The notes beneath the pieces were generated by a model that was not told where the DNA came from, searched no databases, and was given only the letters and a program-made list of their open reading frames with translations. From positions 186,001-250,000 of the forward strand of contig OU015322.1 of assembly GCA_907163225.1 (NCBI GenBank): a stretch of DNA of 64,000 nt, read 5' to 3'. This document shows, one piece after another, positions 9,642-18,744 of the stretch. This DNA is from an uncultured Rhodocyclaceae bacterium. Its GTDB lineage: Bacteria; Pseudomonadota; Gammaproteobacteria; Burkholderiales; Rhodocyclaceae. Position numbers and translations under genes: made by a program. Numbering within the stretch: the first letter of the stretch is position 1; the number at the start of each line of letters is the position of its first letter.

Positions 9642-9821
9642 ATGAAAGGCAATTTCGCTGCCATCGCTCTCATCGCCATCGGCGCCATTGCGCTGGCCGT
9701 CAATCTCGACCTGTTCGAACTCGATCTGGTCGGGCTTATCAAGAAATGGTGGCCGCTGGTGCTTATCGTGCTGGGTGTCGGGTTGTTCTTTACGCCGGAT
9801 GACGGCGGGAAGCGTCGCTGA
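9642..9821 (+). CDS. Small two-helix membrane protein (LiaI/LiaF-TM-like)
   Basis: A 59-residue protein beginning 19 nt after relA with a good ribosome-binding site (GGAGA, 8 nt before ATG). Two hydrophobic segments (about 5-20 and 36-52) flank an amphipathic linker; the KKWWPLVLIVLGVGLFF pattern is typical of small LiaI/LiaF-type transmembrane domain proteins, often called DUF5668. Function unknown. It may be co-transcribed with relA. Family assignment rests on the WWPL...LG pattern only. Confidence 0.7.
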   Translation: MKGNFAAIALIAIGAIALAVNLDLFELDLVGLIKKWWPLVLIVLGVGLFFTPDDGGKRR

Positions 9822-9949
9822 TACGCCAGCTTCGCAGCGAGGCAGCGTGCTGCTGACGTGATAGGCCGCAGCGCCTGCTATTCCGCTGTTCTTTCCTGCC
9901 GGGAGCCCGCAGTAGAATCCAGCTTTCTTTCCTTGCCATCGGCGCGCCT

Positions 9950-10795
9950 ATGCCCATCTCTCAAATGCATCTTCCCGCCTTTCTAGCGCTTGCGCAGGGG
10001 ATGGCGGCGATACTTCTGATGGCAGTCGCCCAGCCCGCATCAGCCACGGAAATGTCAGACTCAGCCCGATCGCGGCTGTTTCTGGACAAGGCGGCCCCGC
10101 CGCCGAAAGTCACGCCCTTGAAATGGGATCAGGCCGAAGATTATGCCGCTCCGCCAAGCCTCACGGATGAAGTGCCCCAGGCTGTCTTTGAGTTGCTGGG
10201 TTTCACGCCATTGCGCATCTATCCGGCGCCCCCCACGACGCCCCGCATCCCGGCCATATCCACCGGTTTGGTCACTGCGGCGAGTGGTGCCCCGGCCGGC
10301 CTGTCTTTTGCCCGCCGCGTCACGCCGGACGGCGTGTGCCGGGTGTACGTGTCGAAGGAGAGCGCCGTTGCCCTGGACGACACCACCTTCGTGCAATGGC
10401 ACGAGCGCGCCCATTGCGACCGGGGCTACAGCGACAGGGAGCTGGAAGAGAGCAAGGCCAATATTCAGGGTTACCTGATGATGGCCAAGACCGGCGACCT
10501 CTGGTACGCATGGCAGTCCATCGATAATAGGGCGCGGCGCAACGGCGACAACAAGCCGTTTTTTGCGCCCTACCTGCTGGGCTACCGGGTAGCCAATTCC
10601 ACCATCCTGCCGCTGTTGAAACAGCGCGGCGGGCCGCAGCAGGAGCGTGGCTACGCGCTCGTCGAGCTGCTCCGCAGCATGAGCGAGCGACAGGTCAATG
10701 CGCTCTCCATGCTGCTGGTCGAAGACGCCAAGCGCAAACAACTCGACGGCAGACCCTGGACACCATTTCGGGCAGCGACTACTGCGCCGGAATAA
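9950..10795 (+). CDS. Secreted protein with HExxH motif, putative zincin
   Basis: A 281-residue protein I do not recognise as a named family. It has a signal peptide (about residues 1-33, ending ...PASATE). Near residue 148 is WHERAHCDRGYSDRELEESKA: HERAH fits the HExxH zinc-peptidase motif, and the glutamates 10-13 residues further on could supply a third metal ligand. The second half has a predicted helical region (LLRSMSERQVNALSMLLVED). Metalloprotease activity is an inference from this one motif. The gene is monocistronic and ends in a short convergent region containing a copy of the dispersed motif. Confidence 0.75.
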   Translation: MPISQMHLPAFLALAQGMAAILLMAVAQPASATEMSDSARSRLFLDKAAPPPKVTPLKWDQAEDYAAPPSLTDEVPQAVFELLGFTPLRIYPAPPTTPRIPAISTGLVTAASGAPAGLSFARRVTPDGVCRVYVSKESAVALDDTTFVQWHERAHCDRGYSDRELEESKANIQGYLMMAKTGDLWYAWQSIDNRARRNGDNKPFFAPYLLGYRVANSTILPLLKQRGGPQQERGYALVELLRSMSERQVNALSMLLVEDAKRKQLDGRPWTPFRAATTAPE

Positions 10796-10814
10796 ATGCA
10801 GCCCGCAGGCCGCA

Positions 10815-10847
10815 TTTCATTTTTCGCCGTTATTTCCGGTTGACCGC
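10815..10847 (-). repeat. Dispersed uptake-signal-like motif, copy 2
   Basis: Core GCGGTCAAC at 10839-10847 (minus strand), then CGGAAATAA and GGCGAAAAATG. It fills the gap between two convergent genes. Confidence 0.8.
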
Positions 10848-10858
10848 AGGAGTGCCGA

Positions 10859-12940
10859 TCAACTGTTCCCCAGCGTGACCATCAGCTCGCCCTGTGCGTT
10901 GTGCGGTTTGCTGCGCGACGAGCGGCGGCGCTGGTAGGCGCCCTGGCTGTTCATTTCCCAGCCTTGCTGGTTGTCGGCCAGGTAGAACTTGAGGCCTTCG
11001 GTGATGACGCGCTTTTTGAGCTTGGGGTCGAGGATGGGGAAAGCCAGCTCGATGCGCTTGAAGAAATTGCGTTCCATCCAGTCGGCGCTCGACAGATAAA
11101 CCGTTTCCTTGCCGCCGGCCAGGAAGTAGAAGATCCGGTGGTGTTCGAGGAAGCGGCCGATGATGGAGCGGACGCGGATGTTGTCGGACAGGCCGGGAAC
11201 GCCCGGGCGCAGCATGCAGACACCACGCACGATGAGGTCGATTTCGACGCCGGCTTTTGACGCATCGTACATGGCGTTGATGACTTCTGGTTCGACCAGT
11301 GAATTCATTTTGGCGACGATGCGCCCCTTGCCGCCGGCCTTGGCGATTTCGGTCTCGGCCTGGATGCCGGCGACGACATTTGCGTGCAGTGTGAAAGGCG
11401 CCTGCCACAGGTGCTTGAGGGTGCGCGCCTGACCTAGCCCGGTCAGTTGCTTGAAGACTTCGCTGACGTCGCGGGTAACTTCGTCGTTGGCCGTCATCAG
11501 GCCGAAGTCGGAGTAAAGGCGGGCGGTGCGCGGGTGGTAGTTGCCGGTGCCGAGGTGGGCGTAGCGCTTGAGGCCGCCTTCTTCGCGGCGCACGATGAGC
11601 AGCGCCTTGGCGTGCGTCTTGTAGCCCACGACGCCATAAACGACGTGAGCGCCGACATCTTCGAGCTTGGTCGCCCAGCTGATATTGGCTTCTTCATCGA
11701 AGCGCGCCATGAGTTCGACGACGACGGTGACTTCCTTGCCGTTCTGGGCAGCGCGGATCAGCGATTCCATGAGCACCGAGTCGGTGCCGGTGCGATACAC
11801 CGTCATCTTGATCGCCACCACGGCCGGGTCGGTCGCTGCCTGACTGAGAAACTCGATGACCGGCGCGAACGACTGGTAGGGGTGGTGCAACAGCACGTCG
11901 GTCTTGCGGATGGTGTCGAAAATATTGACGCCCTTGCCGACGACCTTGGGCAGGCCGGGGATAAAAGGCGAGAATTTCATGTCCGGGCGATCGACCCAGT
12001 CCGGCACCTGCATCAGGCGCACCAAGTTCACCGGGCCATTGACGCGGTAAAGGTCGGCCGGCTTGAGGTTGAACTGGGCGAGCAGGAATTCGGTCATCGC
12101 CTCAGAGCAGTTGTTGGCCACTTCAAGCCGTACGGCGTTGCCGAAGTGGCGTTGCGGCAATTCACCCTGCAGCTTGGTGCGCAGGTTGGTGACTTCTTCC
12201 TCGTCGACAAACAGGTCGGAATTGCGCGTGGCGCGGAACTGGTAGCAGCCGAGCACGCTCATGCCGGTGAACAGCTCGCCGACGAATTCATGCAGGATCG
12301 ACGACAGGAAAACGAAACCGTAGGCACAGCCGGCCAGTTCTTCAGGCAGCTGGATGACGCGCGGCAGCACGCGCGGCGCCTGGACAATGGCAGCGTTTGA
12401 ACTGCGGCCGAAGGCATCCTTGCCTTCGAGTTCAATGGCGAAATTGAGGCTCTTGTTGAGTACTTTCGGGAAGGGGTGCGAGGGATCGAGCCCGATCGGC
12501 GTCAGTACTGGCACCATTTCGCTGATGAAATAATTGCGGATCCACTCCCGCTGGGCCTCGTTCCAGGTCGAGCGACGCAGGAAGCGGATGCCCTGATCGG
12601 CCAGCGCCGGCAGGACGATGTCGTTGAGATGCTGGTATTGCTCGGTGACGATGGCGTGCGCCTCGGCCGAGACCAGGCGGTAAGCCTCCTGCGCCGTCTT
12701 GCCGTCGGTGGTCGTCACCGTGGCGTGCGCCTTGACCTGCTCCTTGAGACCGGCCATGCGGATTTCGAAAAACTCGTCGAGGTTGCTGGAGACGATGCAC
12801 AGAAAGCGCAGGCGTTCGAGCAGCGGTACGCGTTCGTCCTCTGCCTGGGCCAGCACACGGCGGTTGAAGGCGAGTAGGCCGAGCTCGCGATTGAGATAAT
12901 TCTCGGTCGGGAAACGGGGCTTCGGTTGGGGATGGGTCAT
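10859..12940 (-). CDS. ppk1: Polyphosphate kinase 1
   Basis: Makes long-chain polyphosphate from ATP reversibly at the inner membrane. The 693-residue protein has the whole PPK1 layout: N-terminal domain (NYLNRELGLLAFNRRVL and SSNLDEFFEIRMAGLKEQV), middle head domain, and two C-terminal phospholipase-D-like domains. The two conserved histidine motifs are GYKTHAKALLIVRRE and YAHLGTGNYHPRTA; the first carries the His that is autophosphorylated in the family. The ATG at 12940 is preceded by GGAG at the right distance, so I prefer it to an in-frame ATG 60 bases upstream. No exopolyphosphatase gene lies next to it. Confidence 0.95.
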   Translation of the reverse strand: MTHPQPKPRFPTENYLNRELGLLAFNRRVLAQAEDERVPLLERLRFLCIVSSNLDEFFEIRMAGLKEQVKAHATVTTTDGKTAQEAYRLVSAEAHAIVTEQYQHLNDIVLPALADQGIRFLRRSTWNEAQREWIRNYFISEMVPVLTPIGLDPSHPFPKVLNKSLNFAIELEGKDAFGRSSNAAIVQAPRVLPRVIQLPEELAGCAYGFVFLSSILHEFVGELFTGMSVLGCYQFRATRNSDLFVDEEEVTNLRTKLQGELPQRHFGNAVRLEVANNCSEAMTEFLLAQFNLKPADLYRVNGPVNLVRLMQVPDWVDRPDMKFSPFIPGLPKVVGKGVNIFDTIRKTDVLLHHPYQSFAPVIEFLSQAATDPAVVAIKMTVYRTGTDSVLMESLIRAAQNGKEVTVVVELMARFDEEANISWATKLEDVGAHVVYGVVGYKTHAKALLIVRREEGGLKRYAHLGTGNYHPRTARLYSDFGLMTANDEVTRDVSEVFKQLTGLGQARTLKHLWQAPFTLHANVVAGIQAETEIAKAGGKGRIVAKMNSLVEPEVINAMYDASKAGVEIDLIVRGVCMLRPGVPGLSDNIRVRSIIGRFLEHHRIFYFLAGGKETVYLSSADWMERNFFKRIELAFPILDPKLKKRVITEGLKFYLADNQQGWEMNSQGAYQRRRSSRSKPHNAQGELMVTLGNS

Positions 12941-13037
12941 CGCACGATCTCCATGTTTTTTCTGAAGTATATGCTTCAAGCCCATCATTTTGTTGCACAA
13001 ATATTACAAGGCGATGACGTTGGGTGGTCCGAATTTC

Positions 13038-13069
13038 ACGGTCAACCGGAAATATCGGCCAAATATTCA
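13038..13069 (+). repeat. Dispersed uptake-signal-like motif, copy 3
   Basis: Core ACGGTCAAC at 13038-13046, then CGGAAATAT and GGCCAAATATT. It lies in the short gap upstream of ppk1, abutting the stop of the menF-like gene. Confidence 0.8.
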
Positions 13070-14407
13070 GGCGCTGCGGCTGTTGTCCGAATTTGTTGCG
13101 CTGGGCGGGGCCAGTGCGCCGAGCAAGGTGCCCAGCTTGGCGGTGGTTTCCGCCAGTTCGTGTTGCGCGTCGGAGCCGGCGACAATGCCGGCGCCGGCCT
13201 GCAGTTCTGCCGTTTTGCCGGCGAGCAGGGCGGAGCGCAGGGCTACCGAGAATTCGCCGTCGCCGTCTGCAGCAAGCAGGCCGACCGCGCCGCTGTACCA
13301 GCCGGTGCGCTGTTCGTTGTGTTCGGCCAGCCAAGTTTGCGCGGCGGTGACCGGAAAGCCGCCAATGGCCGGCGTTGGATGCAGGGCACGGAGCAGATCG
13401 AACAGCGTCGTACCCGGACGGACGGTGGCGGCAACCCGGCTGCGCAGATGGCGCAGTTGGCCGGCAGCATGTTCCCGCGCCGGCTCGGCGATCGGCGGTG
13501 AATTGCAGAACGGTGCGAGTGCTGTGCAGATGGCCCGGACAACCAGCGCCTGTTCGTGCCGGTTCTTGGTTTCGGCGAGGGACAGCGAGCCGGGCCATGC
13601 TGTGCCGGCCAGGGCATCGGTATCGACGCGCTGGCCGCTGAGGCGAACCAGGCGCTCCGGTGTGGCGCCGAGAAATGCGTGCTGGCCGCTACCGTAAGCG
13701 TAGACCACGCTCGACGGTTGCTGGGCGAGCAGTTGGCCGAGGACGGCTGGGGCAGAAAATGGTGCGTCGGCCTCAATCGTCCGGCTGCGGGCGAGGACAA
13801 TCTTGTCGAGCCGGCCCGCTTCGATGTCGCGCAGCGCGGCATTGACACGGGCTATCCAGGCCCGTTCGGCCAACGCTTCCGGGCGGCTCGGGCGTAGCGG
13901 CGGGGCGCTGGCGATGGCCGGCGTGGCCAGCCATCGTGGCCATTCGGCGGCGGCCTGGGCAATGCGGCCGGCAGGTGCGCTGAGGGTGACTGAGCATTCG
14001 CCAGCGACGGATTCGAGCAGGATGGCCGGGATGGCGAGCAGGGCATTGGGCAGCGGTGCGTCGTTGGCCGCATCGAAGGCGAAACCGGCGAACGCGAAGG
14101 CTGGTCCGTTGCGCCGCCAGTCCCGGCAAAAGCCGGCGAAGGCGTTGTCCAGGGCGGCCAGCCGGTTGGGGCCGGCGCTCGTTACATGCAGGGCATGGCC
14201 GATGGCCAGACGATACTCGTCGTGATCGGGGCGGGCGCGATACCAGTACGGGGCATCGGCTGGCAACTGCGCCAGCCAGTCGGACGTTGCGCGGCCAAGC
14301 GAAATACGCAGACTGACCGGGGCCGAGGCCGGCGCGCCGGCGGCCAGATCGGTGAGGCGGGCCAGCGTTGCCGGGGCGCTCAAGCAGCGGCGCAAGGTAT
14401 GGATCAC
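13067..14407 (-). CDS. menF: Isochorismate synthase (MenF/EntC/PchA family)
   Basis: Chorismate-binding enzyme of 446 residues that converts chorismate to isochorismate. The C-terminal catalytic domain (about 175-430) shows the family's KIVLARSRTIEA, FLGATPERLVRLSG, TDALAGTAWPG, NRHEQALVV, RHLRSRV, LHPTPAIGGFP and WYSGAVGLL blocks; the N-terminal part is less conserved, as usual. It begins in an ATGA overlap with the menE-like ligase, so the pair forms an operon. The product could feed menaquinone or a salicylate-type compound; the other men genes are not in this window. The symbol marks family, not proven pathway. Confidence 0.85.
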   Translation of the reverse strand: MIHTLRRCLSAPATLARLTDLAAGAPASAPVSLRISLGRATSDWLAQLPADAPYWYRARPDHDEYRLAIGHALHVTSAGPNRLAALDNAFAGFCRDWRRNGPAFAFAGFAFDAANDAPLPNALLAIPAILLESVAGECSVTLSAPAGRIAQAAAEWPRWLATPAIASAPPLRPSRPEALAERAWIARVNAALRDIEAGRLDKIVLARSRTIEADAPFSAPAVLGQLLAQQPSSVVYAYGSGQHAFLGATPERLVRLSGQRVDTDALAGTAWPGSLSLAETKNRHEQALVVRAICTALAPFCNSPPIAEPAREHAAGQLRHLRSRVAATVRPGTTLFDLLRALHPTPAIGGFPVTAAQTWLAEHNEQRTGWYSGAVGLLAADGDGEFSVALRSALLAGKTAELQAGAGIVAGSDAQHELAETTAKLGTLLGALAPPSATNSDNSRSA

Positions 14408-15702
14408 GTCGCCGCCTCCGCCGCGAGCTGGCGCAGCGAGGCGCGTTCGAGCTTGCCGGTCGCGTTGCGGGGCAGGCGGTTAAGGGTGTGTATCTTTCGC
14501 GGCAAGGCCGCCGAGGGCAGGTGGCGGCGGGCGTGCGCAAGCAGGTCGTCCGGCGTCACGGCGCCGACGACGAGGGCAACGATAAGGTCGCCCCACACTG
14601 CGTCGGGCTGGCCAGTGACGGCAACATCGAGTACGCCGGGGCAGGCGGCAAGGCAGGATTCGATTTCCTGCGGATGGACGTTGCGGCCACCGCTGATCAA
14701 CATGTCATCGGCCCGGCCGAGGATGGTCAGGCGGCCCGTGTCGTCGATCCGCGCTAGATCACCGGTGGTCAGCCAGCCATCGGCATCGATGCCGCTGCCG
14801 TCGAGGTAGCTGCGCATGACTTGCGGGCCGCGTACCTGGAGCCGGCCATCGGCGCCGATGCGGATGTCGTGGCCGGGCATGGGGCGGCCAACCAGGCCTT
14901 CGTGCCAGGCGCCGTCGGTCGGGCCGAAGGTGGCGAACTGGGCAGCGGTTTCGCTCATGCCGTAGCTTGGGTAGAGCGGCCAGCCGGCTGCTGTGGCCCG
15001 GTCGTACAGCGATTGCGCCAGCGCGGCGCCGCCGATCAGCGCAACGCGCAGGCTGGCTGGCGGCTTGCTGCCAAGGTCGAGCAGGCGGGCGAGCATGGCT
15101 GGCACCAGCGAGATGTGCGTCACGGGCTGGCTGGCAAGGTCGGCCGCGACCCGCTCGGCGACAAAACCATCGTGTAGTAAAACCGCCGCGCCGGCCCGGG
15201 CGCAGCGCCATAAAATGGACTGGCCGCCAATGTGGAAAAGCGGCAGGCAGTTGAGCCAGAGATCACCGGGGTACAGCGGCAGGCGCTCATTCGAGGCGGC
15301 CGCCGCGGCATCAAGCTGGGCGTTGCCGAGCAACACGGCGCGCGGCTTGCCCTCGCTACCGCTGGTGGCAATGATCAGGGCGACGTCGGAAAGCGGCGGG
15401 TTGAACGCCGGGAGCGCTTCCCTCTGGCTCCGACCATGGAAACTATGGCTGGCCTTACGGTCAACCGGAAAAAACGGCAAATTTCGCAAACTGCAGGCGC
15501 CGGAATGGCGCGCAGATTCCAGGCTGTCGCCACACAAAACCAGTTGCTTGGTTTTATGAGGGAGCCCGTCGGCTAGCTGGCGAATATCGGCCAGCCACTC
15601 CGCGAACGTCCACGTAATACCATTGCAGTGTAAAGCCTGACTGGCCGGCGCTTTGCGGGCGGCGCGCTGGAGGTGGTCGGCGAGTGAGGCGGCGCTGTTC
15701 AT
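14404..15702 (-). CDS. menE: AMP-forming acyl-CoA ligase, MenE-like
   Basis: A 432-residue adenylate-forming enzyme. The ATP-binding loop reads ATSGSEGKPRAVLL, followed by YPSYGMSETAAQ (A5-type motif), WLTTGDLARID, GRADDMLISGGRNVHPQEIE and the C-terminal lysine context RNATGKLERASL. Length and pairing with an isochorismate synthase suggest o-succinylbenzoate-CoA ligase; a salicylate- or other aryl-activating enzyme is the main alternative. A TATAAT lies 9 nt before the ATG with no ribosome-binding site between. Codons at 15457-15488 carry an antisense copy of the dispersed motif, producing the residues FFPVDRK, which interrupt a weakly conserved loop. Confidence 0.85.
   Translation of the reverse strand: MNSAASLADHLQRAARKAPASQALHCNGITWTFAEWLADIRQLADGLPHKTKQLVLCGDSLESARHSGACSLRNLPFFPVDRKASHSFHGRSQREALPAFNPPLSDVALIIATSGSEGKPRAVLLGNAQLDAAAAASNERLPLYPGDLWLNCLPLFHIGGQSILWRCARAGAAVLLHDGFVAERVAADLASQPVTHISLVPAMLARLLDLGSKPPASLRVALIGGAALAQSLYDRATAAGWPLYPSYGMSETAAQFATFGPTDGAWHEGLVGRPMPGHDIRIGADGRLQVRGPQVMRSYLDGSGIDADGWLTTGDLARIDDTGRLTILGRADDMLISGGRNVHPQEIESCLAACPGVLDVAVTGQPDAVWGDLIVALVVGAVTPDDLLAHARRHLPSAALPRKIHTLNRLPRNATGKLERASLRQLAAEAAT
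15457..15488 (+). repeat. Dispersed uptake-signal-like motif, copy 4 (best match)
   Basis: Core ACGGTCAAC at 15457-15465, then CGGAAAAAACGGCAAATTT, the closest single match to the consensus. It lies antisense inside the menE-like gene. Confidence 0.85.
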
Positions 15703-15800
15703 AAGCCGCCGATTATACGCAGCAGCCCGCTGGCCGCCGGCTGAGGCAAATCAAGAAACGGGAAAATCGCGCCGGAAAGGTTCGCGGAAAGCGGCGATTC

Positions 15801-15829
15801 AGGCTGCCGGCCGCGAAGCTCGGCAGCCT
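15801..15829. terminator. Hairpin between menE-like gene and chemoreceptor gene
   Basis: Perfect 9-bp inverted repeat AGGCTGCCG / CGGCAGCCT with an 11-nt loop, 11 bases beyond the stop of the chemoreceptor gene. No clear T-run follows, so termination by this hairpin is uncertain. Confidence 0.4.
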
Positions 15830-15839
15830 GCGTGGAGCA

Positions 15840-17453
15840 TCAGACGCGGAAGCGTGAGACGGCCGATTTCAGGCGATCAGACACGGATACCAGCGAATTG
15901 GCCGTGTCTGCCACCGAGGCGACGGCAGCAGAGTTTTCTTCCGACATCTGGGCAATTGATTCAACGTTGCGCGAAAGTTCGGTCGAGGCGCTGCGCTGCT
16001 CGCGCATTGCCTCCGAAATGCCGGTGATCGCGTCGCGAACCATTTCGGTCGCGCTGCGAATACCTTCCATCGAGCGGCTCGCATTCTGTGAGGCGCTGAC
16101 TACCTGGGCGACTTGGTCGCAGTTTTCCTGCATGCTGGAAACCGTGGTCGAGACACTGTTCTGGATGGTGCTGATGACGGCGCTGATTTCCTGTACCGAC
16201 GAAGAGGTTCGTTCGGCCAGTTTGCGTACTTCGTCGGCAACGACCGCGAAGCCGCGGCCCTGCTCGCCAGCGCGTGCGGCTTCAATGGCGGCGTTGAGGG
16301 CGAGCAGATTGGTTTGATCGGCGACGTCGCGGATGACGGTGGTGATGTTGCCGATTTTCTGGACATGCTCCGACAGGGTCTGGATCTGCTGCGCGGTTTG
16401 ATCGACGCTGGCTGCGACCTTGTTGATTTCCGTAGTCGCAGTTTCGACGCCGATGCCGCTTTCGATGGCCAGCTTGCCGGCGGAGTTGGCCTGGTCGCTG
16501 GCATCTTCCGCACTGGCGCCGACGTGGTCGATGCTCACGGTCAGTTGCTCGACGGCAGCAGCCGATGCCGACGTGGAGCTCGACTGGCTTTGCGTGCTGG
16601 CGGAAACCTGCTGCGCGGTGATCGAAAGCTGAGCGGCCGAGGAGGACAACTCGTCGCTGCTTGAAACGATTTGCCCAACGGTGCTGGCCAAATCCTTGCG
16701 CATTTTTTCCATTGCCAGGATGAGCTGGCCGGCTTCATCACTGGAAATTGACTGCGGGGCGTTGCGACTGGAAAGGTCCCCGGCTGCAATGCTTTCGGCC
16801 AGGCGGCTGGCTTCCTGCAGGCGCGCTGTCAAACTGCCGCGAATCTGGAGGGCAATGCCACCGACAATCAGGATGGCCAGAGCGGAGACACCCAACGACA
16901 ACCAGGTAGCGAACTCTTTGGCGGCGACGGCCTCGGCGGCAGTTTTTTTGCCGAGGTCGGCGTTGAATTTCATGTGTGCTTCAAGTGCTTCATTCAAATG
17001 CCGGGCGACTTTTGCCACGTCAATCGTCATCGCACGCGCCTCTTCGTTGCGATTCTTGCGCGACAGTTCGAGCAGCGGTTTCAGGGCCTCTGAATACTGA
17101 ACAAAGGTGGCCTTGTCTTCATCCAACAGGCGTTTGTCCTCGGCGTTTGTTACCAGGGGTTCGTACGCTTTGAATGCTTCTAGTACGCCTTGCTTGGCCT
17201 TCTCGATCGACGCTTCAATCTCGGCCATGGCTTTGTCGTCGGTGTTGAGGATATGGCGATAGACACGAAGACGTACCTGGCTGAAGTGCAGCAGCGCATC
17301 ATCGAGTACCAGTACACTGGGTACGACGTTTTCGTTGCCAAAATTGGCTGCGCTGTAAACCCGGTTCATCTGTACCAGGTTTACCCCGGCGACGAGAACG
17401 AGAGCCAGAATGGCGGTGGCCATCAGAATCAGCAGGCGTTTGGATAGGGCCAT
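15840..17453 (-). CDS. Methyl-accepting chemotaxis protein
   Basis: A complete 537-residue chemoreceptor. Order: short cytoplasmic N-terminus, TM1 (about 10-28), a periplasmic four-helix-bundle-type ligand domain (about 30-185), TM2 (about 190-208), HAMP, and the signalling coiled coil with the tip [20 protein letters not shown] chose the ATG at 17453, which has GGAG 7 nt upstream; a longer in-frame start at 17483 has none. The ligand is unknown. It stands alone, with a hairpin after it. Confidence 0.93.
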   Translation of the reverse strand: MALSKRLLILMATAILALVLVAGVNLVQMNRVYSAANFGNENVVPSVLVLDDALLHFSQVRLRVYRHILNTDDKAMAEIEASIEKAKQGVLEAFKAYEPLVTNAEDKRLLDEDKATFVQYSEALKPLLELSRKNRNEEARAMTIDVAKVARHLNEALEAHMKFNADLGKKTAAEAVAAKEFATWLSLGVSALAILIVGGIALQIRGSLTARLQEASRLAESIAAGDLSSRNAPQSISSDEAGQLILAMEKMRKDLASTVGQIVSSSDELSSSAAQLSITAQQVSASTQSQSSSTSASAAAVEQLTVSIDHVGASAEDASDQANSAGKLAIESGIGVETATTEINKVAASVDQTAQQIQTLSEHVQKIGNITTVIRDVADQTNLLALNAAIEAARAGEQGRGFAVVADEVRKLAERTSSSVQEISAVISTIQNSVSTTVSSMQENCDQVAQVVSASQNASRSMEGIRSATEMVRDAITGISEAMREQRSASTELSRNVESIAQMSEENSAAVASVADTANSLVSVSDRLKSAVSRFRV

Positions 17454-17604
17454 TTTAGTCTCCGGTATATTTTTGCGTTGCAAGCGTCAGAGTTTAGGTA
17501 CTCGATTGCTGCCATCTTGAGGTGGCTAGAAACGCTATATTACATAAGTAATACTAATAAAGTACAACCCAACTGCAAATATGTCAAATATAGAATTTTT
17601 GTAG

Positions 17605-17633
17605 CAAAAAGCCAACGCCGTCTTCAGCGGCGT
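17605..17633 (-). terminator. Rho-independent terminator
   Basis: Stem ACGCCG / CGGCGT (17615-17620 and 17628-17633) followed on the minus strand by TTGGCTTTTTG. It lies about 80 bases after the gene ending at 17712. Confidence 0.6.
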
Positions 17634-17711
17634 GACGAGGCGCTGTGCAGATCGGGAAAGAAGAGGATCGCTCCAGGGCGGAATAAGCCCGATGTCGGTT
17701 TGCCTGACTGG

Positions 17712-18680
17712 CTAGGCGGGGAGATGTGCCGGGAAGAGCGGGGCGCGGCCGGTGGCCAGGTAGTTCTTGCAGCGCTGGATGTATTCCTTGGTGCTTTTCG
17801 GCATGGCTGTTCTGGCGCGGGAGATGTAGAAAATCAGGTCGCGGCCCTGGCGGATCAGTTGCAGGCCGTCCGACAGGTTGTAGGTGAATGGCGCGCTGTA
17901 GACGGCGGTGCCGGACAGTAGCGCCAGATCGGCAAGGCGCTCGCCAGCGGTGACCATGCGCGCCCAGACATCGAAGATATCCTTGTCCGTGCGCAGGGTT
18001 TCCGTCTTGATCTTGGCTGCGATGGCGAGGTCGCGTACCGGGCCTTCGATGTCCGAAAAGGCCGGGATGCCGCCAAAGTTGTCGATCATGGCGTTTGAAA
18101 TCAGGTCGATGTCGCGCAGGACCTGGCCGATCTTGATGTAGCGGCTCTCGTAGAAATCTTCGAGCGGGATCGAGAAGGCGCGGAACGGCTCGCCCCACAG
18201 TTCATCGATGCCTTCTTCGCCGCTGCGGTGCATGACGCAACGGCCGAGTTCCATGGCGTCGAGCAGGCATCTGCCGCATTCGCGCATCAACGGGTTGTCG
18301 CTCAGTATCTCGATGCCGCAGGCTTGCAGTTCGACCAGCTTGCGGAAAATGTCGGCTGCCCGGTTGAACAGCGCACCGGCCAGCATGGCGCCCTTGACGC
18401 GCTTGCGGGCGGGGTCTGGTTCTTCTTCGTAGGTGCTGCGCGCCTCGTGCAGACGGGTGCCGGGAATGTTCAGGCCGTGCTCGGTGTGGTTGAAGAGCCG
18501 CCGCGTCAGCGCGTCGATCAGGCGTTTCTTGGCCTCCAGCGTATCGGCCGGGACCGGGTAGGTCTTGATCCAGTAACCGTCGTAGAACACGCGCTCCAGC
18601 CCGTCGATGATGCGCCGGGAGCCTTCAGGCGGAATGTCCGTGGTGCTTGGGGTTTGGGCCAGTTGGTGCGCAGAGGTCAT
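17712..18680 (-). CDS. Conserved hypothetical protein
   Basis: A 322-residue, mainly helical, probably cytoplasmic protein that I cannot place in a named family. It has no signal peptide or transmembrane helix. Visible features are a glycine-rich start (EGSRRIIDGLERVFYDGYWI), several evenly spaced Cys residues (ACGIEI, RECGRCLLD, GRCVMH) in the middle, which could bind a metal or simply be structural, and the C-terminal block STKEYIQRCKNYLA. It is a single-gene unit with its own terminator. Coding looks genuine from codon use and the absence of a better overlapping frame. Confidence 0.7.
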   Translation of the reverse strand: MTSAHQLAQTPSTTDIPPEGSRRIIDGLERVFYDGYWIKTYPVPADTLEAKKRLIDALTRRLFNHTEHGLNIPGTRLHEARSTYEEEPDPARKRVKGAMLAGALFNRAADIFRKLVELQACGIEILSDNPLMRECGRCLLDAMELGRCVMHRSGEEGIDELWGEPFRAFSIPLEDFYESRYIKIGQVLRDIDLISNAMIDNFGGIPAFSDIEGPVRDLAIAAKIKTETLRTDKDIFDVWARMVTAGERLADLALLSGTAVYSAPFTYNLSDGLQLIRQGRDLIFYISRARTAMPKSTKEYIQRCKNYLATGRAPLFPAHLPA

Positions 18681-18744
18681 TGTTGCCTACAGAAATGCTG
18701 AGTAACTAATCGGCCACTATTGTGCGCTTTTTTGCGCGCGGCGA

